Assembly (NCBI GenBank): GCA_964481195.1
Contig: CAYZTB010000012.1
Location: 11,378 to 75,377 of the forward strand
Source of the DNA: Palsa-948 sp964481195
GTDB taxonomy: Bacteria; Bacteroidota; Bacteroidia; Palsa-948
DNA: 64,000 nt
Reading direction: 5' to 3'
Shown: piece after piece, positions 61,302 to 64,000 of the stretch
Layout of the letters: every line of letters starts with the position of its first letter
How positions within the stretch are numbered: the first letter of the stretch is position 1
Translations under genes and position numbers: made by a program
Notes under the pieces: model-generated
Told to the model about the DNA's origin: nothing
Database searches by the model: none
Seen by the model: the letters and a program-made list of their open reading frames with translations, nothing else

Positions 61302-62126
61302 ATGAAAACTATTTTAGTTCCTACAGACTATTCCGATATAGCAAACAACGCATGCGACTATGCCGTTGAGCTCGCAAAAGCATACGATGCCAAAATAATT
61401 TTATTTCATGCATACCAAGTGCCACTGCCTAGCAACGAGATGCCTGTAATGGTTATTACCCCTCAAGATTTGGAAAAAGAAAATACGCTGCGCATAAAAA
61501 TGATGGAGACGGAAGTACGAAGTAAAAACAACGCAAAGCTAGAAATTGAATCCCTAACGAGAGAGGGGTTTACCATTGGAAAAATTATAGAAATTATTGA
61601 AGAAAAAAATGTGGATTTAGTTGTGATGGGCGTTACCGGCACCGGAAAAATTTCGGAAGCATTAATTGGCAGCCACACCTCCTCGTTAATGAAAGAAACC
61701 CAAACACCCATTTTAGTGATTCCGGAAAAGGCAAAGTTTGAAGAAGTAAAAAAGATTGTTTTCGCCTACAACTACAATGAAAAGGTAAATACAGAAGCAA
61801 TTAGAAAAGTAAAAAAGTTTGCAAAGCTATTTGATGCAAAAATTTATGTGCTGGATGTAGAAAAGCCTACCGTTATCCCCATGTATGAAAACACTGCAGC
61901 TGCCGAAACATTAGAAAATGCGCTAAAAGATGTTGACCACACTTTGTTTTACTCCTCGTCCGATGAAATTACGGATGGACTTAATCTTTTTGCCGATGAG
62001 CACAAGTGCGATTGGGTAGCCATGATCCCGCACAAGCATACTTTTTGGAGCAGGTTATTTACCAAGAGCAACACAAAACAAATGGCTTTTCATACTCATT
62101 TACCTTTATTGTCTATTCACGAATAA
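61302..62126 (+). CDS. Universal stress protein, tandem UspA domains
   Basis: A 274-aa protein of two UspA folds. Domain 1 has KTILVPTDYSDIANNACDYA and the ATP-binding VMGVTGTGKISEALIGSHTS (G-2x-G-9x-GS type, about residues 109-128). Domain 2 (KKIVFAYNYNEKVNTEAIRK) is more divergent and ends HTHLPLLSIHE. Tandem Usps are common in Bacteroidota and accumulate under starvation or low oxygen. It is probably in the DoxX operon and under the same CRP/FNR-type control. Confidence 0.92.
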   Translation: MKTILVPTDYSDIANNACDYAVELAKAYDAKIILFHAYQVPLPSNEMPVMVITPQDLEKENTLRIKMMETEVRSKNNAKLEIESLTREGFTIGKIIEIIEEKNVDLVVMGVTGTGKISEALIGSHTSSLMKETQTPILVIPEKAKFEEVKKIVFAYNYNEKVNTEAIRKVKKFAKLFDAKIYVLDVEKPTVIPMYENTAAAETLENALKDVDHTLFYSSSDEITDGLNLFADEHKCDWVAMIPHKHTFWSRLFTKSNTKQMAFHTHLPLLSIHE

Positions 62127-62142
62127 TTTTAGGATAAAAAAA

Positions 62143-62550
62143 ATGAAAATCGGTATTGATGATATGAAAACAATTTCTTCTATTCAAAAGAAGTTTACAG
62201 AAGAGTTTCCATATTTAAAAATTGAATTCTTTTCCAAAGAACATGAAGTAGGTGCGCCCTCCTCAAAAAAATCGATGAAAGAGTCTTCCAAAAAAATTGG
62301 AGAGCTGCGCAATAAACATATAAACGGAACCCTATCCATATCTCCAACCATGACTGTATCGGATTTAGAACAAAATTTCCAAGATCAGTTTGGGCTTGCG
62401 GTGCAAGTATTTAGACGATCGGGAAATGCCTGGCTGGAAACAACCGTTACCGATAGCTGGACGCTGGATAAACAAAACAAACAAGGAGAGGCACTATCTA
62501 TTTATTTAGAAGGAAAAGGAAAAGATGGGGAATACGAGGCCGATGAATAA
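62143..62550 (+). CDS. Conserved hypothetical protein of the stress operon
   Basis: A 135-aa acidic/basic soluble protein with no signal or membrane segment. N-terminal helix KTISSIQKKFTEEFPYLKIE is followed by a Ser/Lys-rich linker (APSSKKSMKESSKKIGELRN) and a beta/alpha part (GTLSISPTMTVSDLEQNFQD; FGLAVQVFRRSGNAWLETTV). It ends KGKDGEYEADE. I do not recognise a named domain. It follows the Usp gene by 16 bp, likely co-transcribed. Confidence 0.7.
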   Translation: MKIGIDDMKTISSIQKKFTEEFPYLKIEFFSKEHEVGAPSSKKSMKESSKKIGELRNKHINGTLSISPTMTVSDLEQNFQDQFGLAVQVFRRSGNAWLETTVTDSWTLDKQNKQGEALSIYLEGKGKDGEYEADE

Positions 62551-62579
62551 TTATTGTTTCACACTCTTAAGTATTTTGC

Positions 62580-62720
62580 CACGAAGGCAGAAAGTTTCAG
62601 AAAAATATTCAGAAAAAAAATTTAGGGACTCTAACATCTATTTCTCGCAGAGACGCTAAGGTAGCAGAGAGGTTAAAGTATGCAAATTTGTTACAGCTGT
62701 TCTTTGCGTGCTTTGTGATT
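62580..62720. repeat. Intergenic repeat words (CCACGAAGGCAGAAAG, CGCAGAGACGCTAAGG)
   Basis: The 275-bp gap before the pseudouridine synthase gene contains CCACGAAGGCAGAAAG, CGCAGAGACGCTAAGG and CTTTGCGTGCTTTGTG. Such CGCAGAG/CTTTGCG words recur as pairs in Bacteroidota intergenic DNA. No gene is seen here. Confidence 0.4.
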
Positions 62721-62825
62721 ATGGCTGTGTGATTTTTTCGCGCCTCTCTTTTAGTTTACAGCTTCTGACATCCCAATTTTATAATAACTTAGTGGTATCA
62801 TACATCTAATAGGTGTAATTAAAAA

Positions 62826-63428
62826 ATGCCAGTTTACTATTTTATTTACAAGCCTTTTGAAATGCTTTCTCAGTTTAGCAGGGAAGGAAATCACCAAACG
62901 CTGGCAGACTTAGATTTCAAATTCCAAAAAGAGGTATACCCCGTTGGCAGGTTAGATGCAGATAGCGAAGGATTGTTGCTGCTTACCAACGATAAAACAT
63001 TAAACCATAAGCTGCTAGATCCAAAATTTAAACACAAGCGAGTATACCTAGCGCAGGTAGAAGGAATAGTTACCCAAGAGGCAAAAACAATATTAGAAAA
63101 AGGTGTATCCATTACCGTAGATGGAAAAAAACACCAAACTCTCCCCTGCTCTGCCGAATTACTGCCTGCAACTTTTGGGGATGAGCCAGGCGATGTGCCG
63201 GAGCGCAAGCCTCCCATACGCTTCAGAAAAAACAGTCCTACCAGTTGGATAAAATTAACGCTACACGAAGGAAAAAACAGGCAGGTGCGTAAGATGACAG
63301 CAGCCGTTGGATTTCCAACGCTGAGGTTAATACGAATAAGTATTGAAAAAATAATTGTAAAAAATTTAAAACCCGGAGAGGTGAAAGAAATAAGCGGTAA
63401 AGAACTTTTTGTTTTGCTTGGTATTTAA
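62826..63428 (+). CDS. rRNA large-subunit pseudouridine synthase, RluE-like (RsuA family)
   Basis: Isomerises a specific uridine of rRNA. The 200-aa protein has YYFIYKPFEMLSQFS at the start, the catalytic motif PVGRLDADSEGLLLLTND (Asp about residue 43) and GKNRQVRKMTAAVGFPTLRL. No N-terminal S4 domain, as in RluE. The final part (LKPGEVKEISGKELFVLLGI) is also family-typical. Target base not proven. Confidence 0.9.
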   Translation: MPVYYFIYKPFEMLSQFSREGNHQTLADLDFKFQKEVYPVGRLDADSEGLLLLTNDKTLNHKLLDPKFKHKRVYLAQVEGIVTQEAKTILEKGVSITVDGKKHQTLPCSAELLPATFGDEPGDVPERKPPIRFRKNSPTSWIKLTLHEGKNRQVRKMTAAVGFPTLRLIRISIEKIIVKNLKPGEVKEISGKELFVLLGI

Positions 63429-63451
63429 TAAATATAATTTACATTTAACGC

Positions 63452-64000
63452 ATGGAAATGAAAACCATAAAACTGAGTATTGATACACACGATGGGCAGG
63501 AGCGCTTGTTTGCCGAATTCCCATTTAACCATAAGTTGATAGATGCGGTAAGAGAAATTCCCGGAGCTCGATGGAGCCGCACAAAAAAGAAATGGCATTT
63601 TAATCTTAGCCAGCAAGTAGTTGCTTTGTTGCAGGAAAAATTATCATCGCTGGCTGCACTTGATGCCACGTTGTTGAAATCCCAATGGAAAGAAAAAGAA
63701 AAGGTTAAAGCTGAGAAGAAAGTTAATGGAGATGATGAAACAATAAAGGCTATAGATTATTTTAAACTATGGATGGAACAGAAACGATACAGCCCTCAGA
63801 CCATAAAAAATTACATGGGGCAACTCATCCAGTTCCTGACCTACTACCAGCCACGCAGTTTTAAGGAGCTTACGGTGGAGGATGTGGAGCGGTACAATCA
63901 CGAAGTAATTGTGAAGAAAGGACTTTCTGTTTCGTTCCAACAGAGCATGGTGGGGGCGATAAAGCTTTTTTACGGCCAGTGCCAGGATACAAAAATGGAT
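63452..64000 (+). CDS. Tyrosine recombinase/integrase, 3' end beyond the window
   Basis: An open frame from ATG 63452 to the last base with no stop (183 codons visible). Residues about 15-55 form a small N-terminal module (ERLFAEFPFNHKLIDAVREI; PGARWSRTKKKWHF). Then comes a charged linker (EKEKVKAEKKVNGDDETIKA) and a phage-integrase SAM-like N-terminal core-binding domain: YFKLWMEQKRYSPQTIKNYM, GQLIQFLTYYQPRSFKELTV, SVSFQQSMVGAIKLFYGQCQ. The catalytic R-H-R-Y domain would lie outside. This N-terminal architecture is common in Bacteroidota tyrosine recombinases. A possible integrated element or integron-like integrase may begin here. Confidence 0.8.
   Translation, partial: MEMKTIKLSIDTHDGQERLFAEFPFNHKLIDAVREIPGARWSRTKKKWHFNLSQQVVALLQEKLSSLAALDATLLKSQWKEKEKVKAEKKVNGDDETIKAIDYFKLWMEQKRYSPQTIKNYMGQLIQFLTYYQPRSFKELTVEDVERYNHEVIVKKGLSVSFQQSMVGAIKLFYGQCQDTKMD

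Overview
The window is about 64 kb of low-GC bacterial chromosome from a member of the Bacteroidota. Supporting features are a PorW/SprE-type type IX secretion lipoprotein, a TonB-dependent receptor, a DUF6089 outer-membrane protein, LemA/DUF3137 genes, S23-type four-helix-bundle genes, and Bacteroidota -7 boxes (TAnnTTTG or TAnnTTCG) a few bases upstream of many starts. The species cannot be named. Much of the gene order is housekeeping: alaS, yidC, pyrG, a Nfu-type scaffold, nadB, mutL, rhomboid, a polysaccharide cluster, tyrS and an RluE-like pseudouridine synthase.

The main accessory theme is copper/heavy-metal handling in four blocks. (1) 6.6-13.7 kb: two small His-rich exported proteins, then CusB-, CusA- and CusC-like proteins forming a tripartite efflux pump; an S23 gene fills the whole gap between cusB and cusA. 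(2) 17.6-20.8 kb: a Cys-rich exported protein, a TonB-dependent receptor and a periplasmic HMA protein. (3) 28.4-33.8 kb: a small regulator with an HMA-like CxxC N-terminus and an AraC-type HTH, a CopA ATPase, and a multicopper oxidase that runs on into an apparent outer-membrane barrel. (4) 43.2-45.3 kb: a second Cu+-ATPase. Together these could oxidise periplasmic Cu(I) and pump copper out of cytoplasm and periplasm; this is inferred from gene content.

The most striking structural feature is a tandem duplication of 2,574 bp (20221-22794 and 22795-25368) with a 9-bp shared junction sequence. It doubles the HMA protein, gamma-carbonic anhydrase and lipoprotein genes and makes an in-frame chimeric ORF of mutL head and TonB-receptor tail, while one intact copy of each parent gene remains. 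It may be real and recent, or an assembly/amplification artefact.

From 34 to 55 kb: two MscS channels, a nitronate monooxygenase, DUF6089, a GT2-AsnB-GT4 cluster, copA2 with a PyrR-like gene, a TMTC-like membrane TPR protein, PorW, a peroxidase-like enzyme, DUF3817, tyrS, an epimerase and an SBBP-repeat protein. From 55.5 to 58 kb lies a degraded zone: tRNA-Arg(CCT) with decayed partial copies invaded by palindromes, then three broken genes (DUF3137, LemA, TerB-like). From 58.3 to 62.6 kb is a signalling/stress island: PAS histidine kinase, response regulator fused to a CRP/FNR module, DoxX, a tandem universal stress protein and a small unknown. FNR-like palindromes precede the kinase and the DoxX gene. 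The window ends inside a tyrosine recombinase gene.
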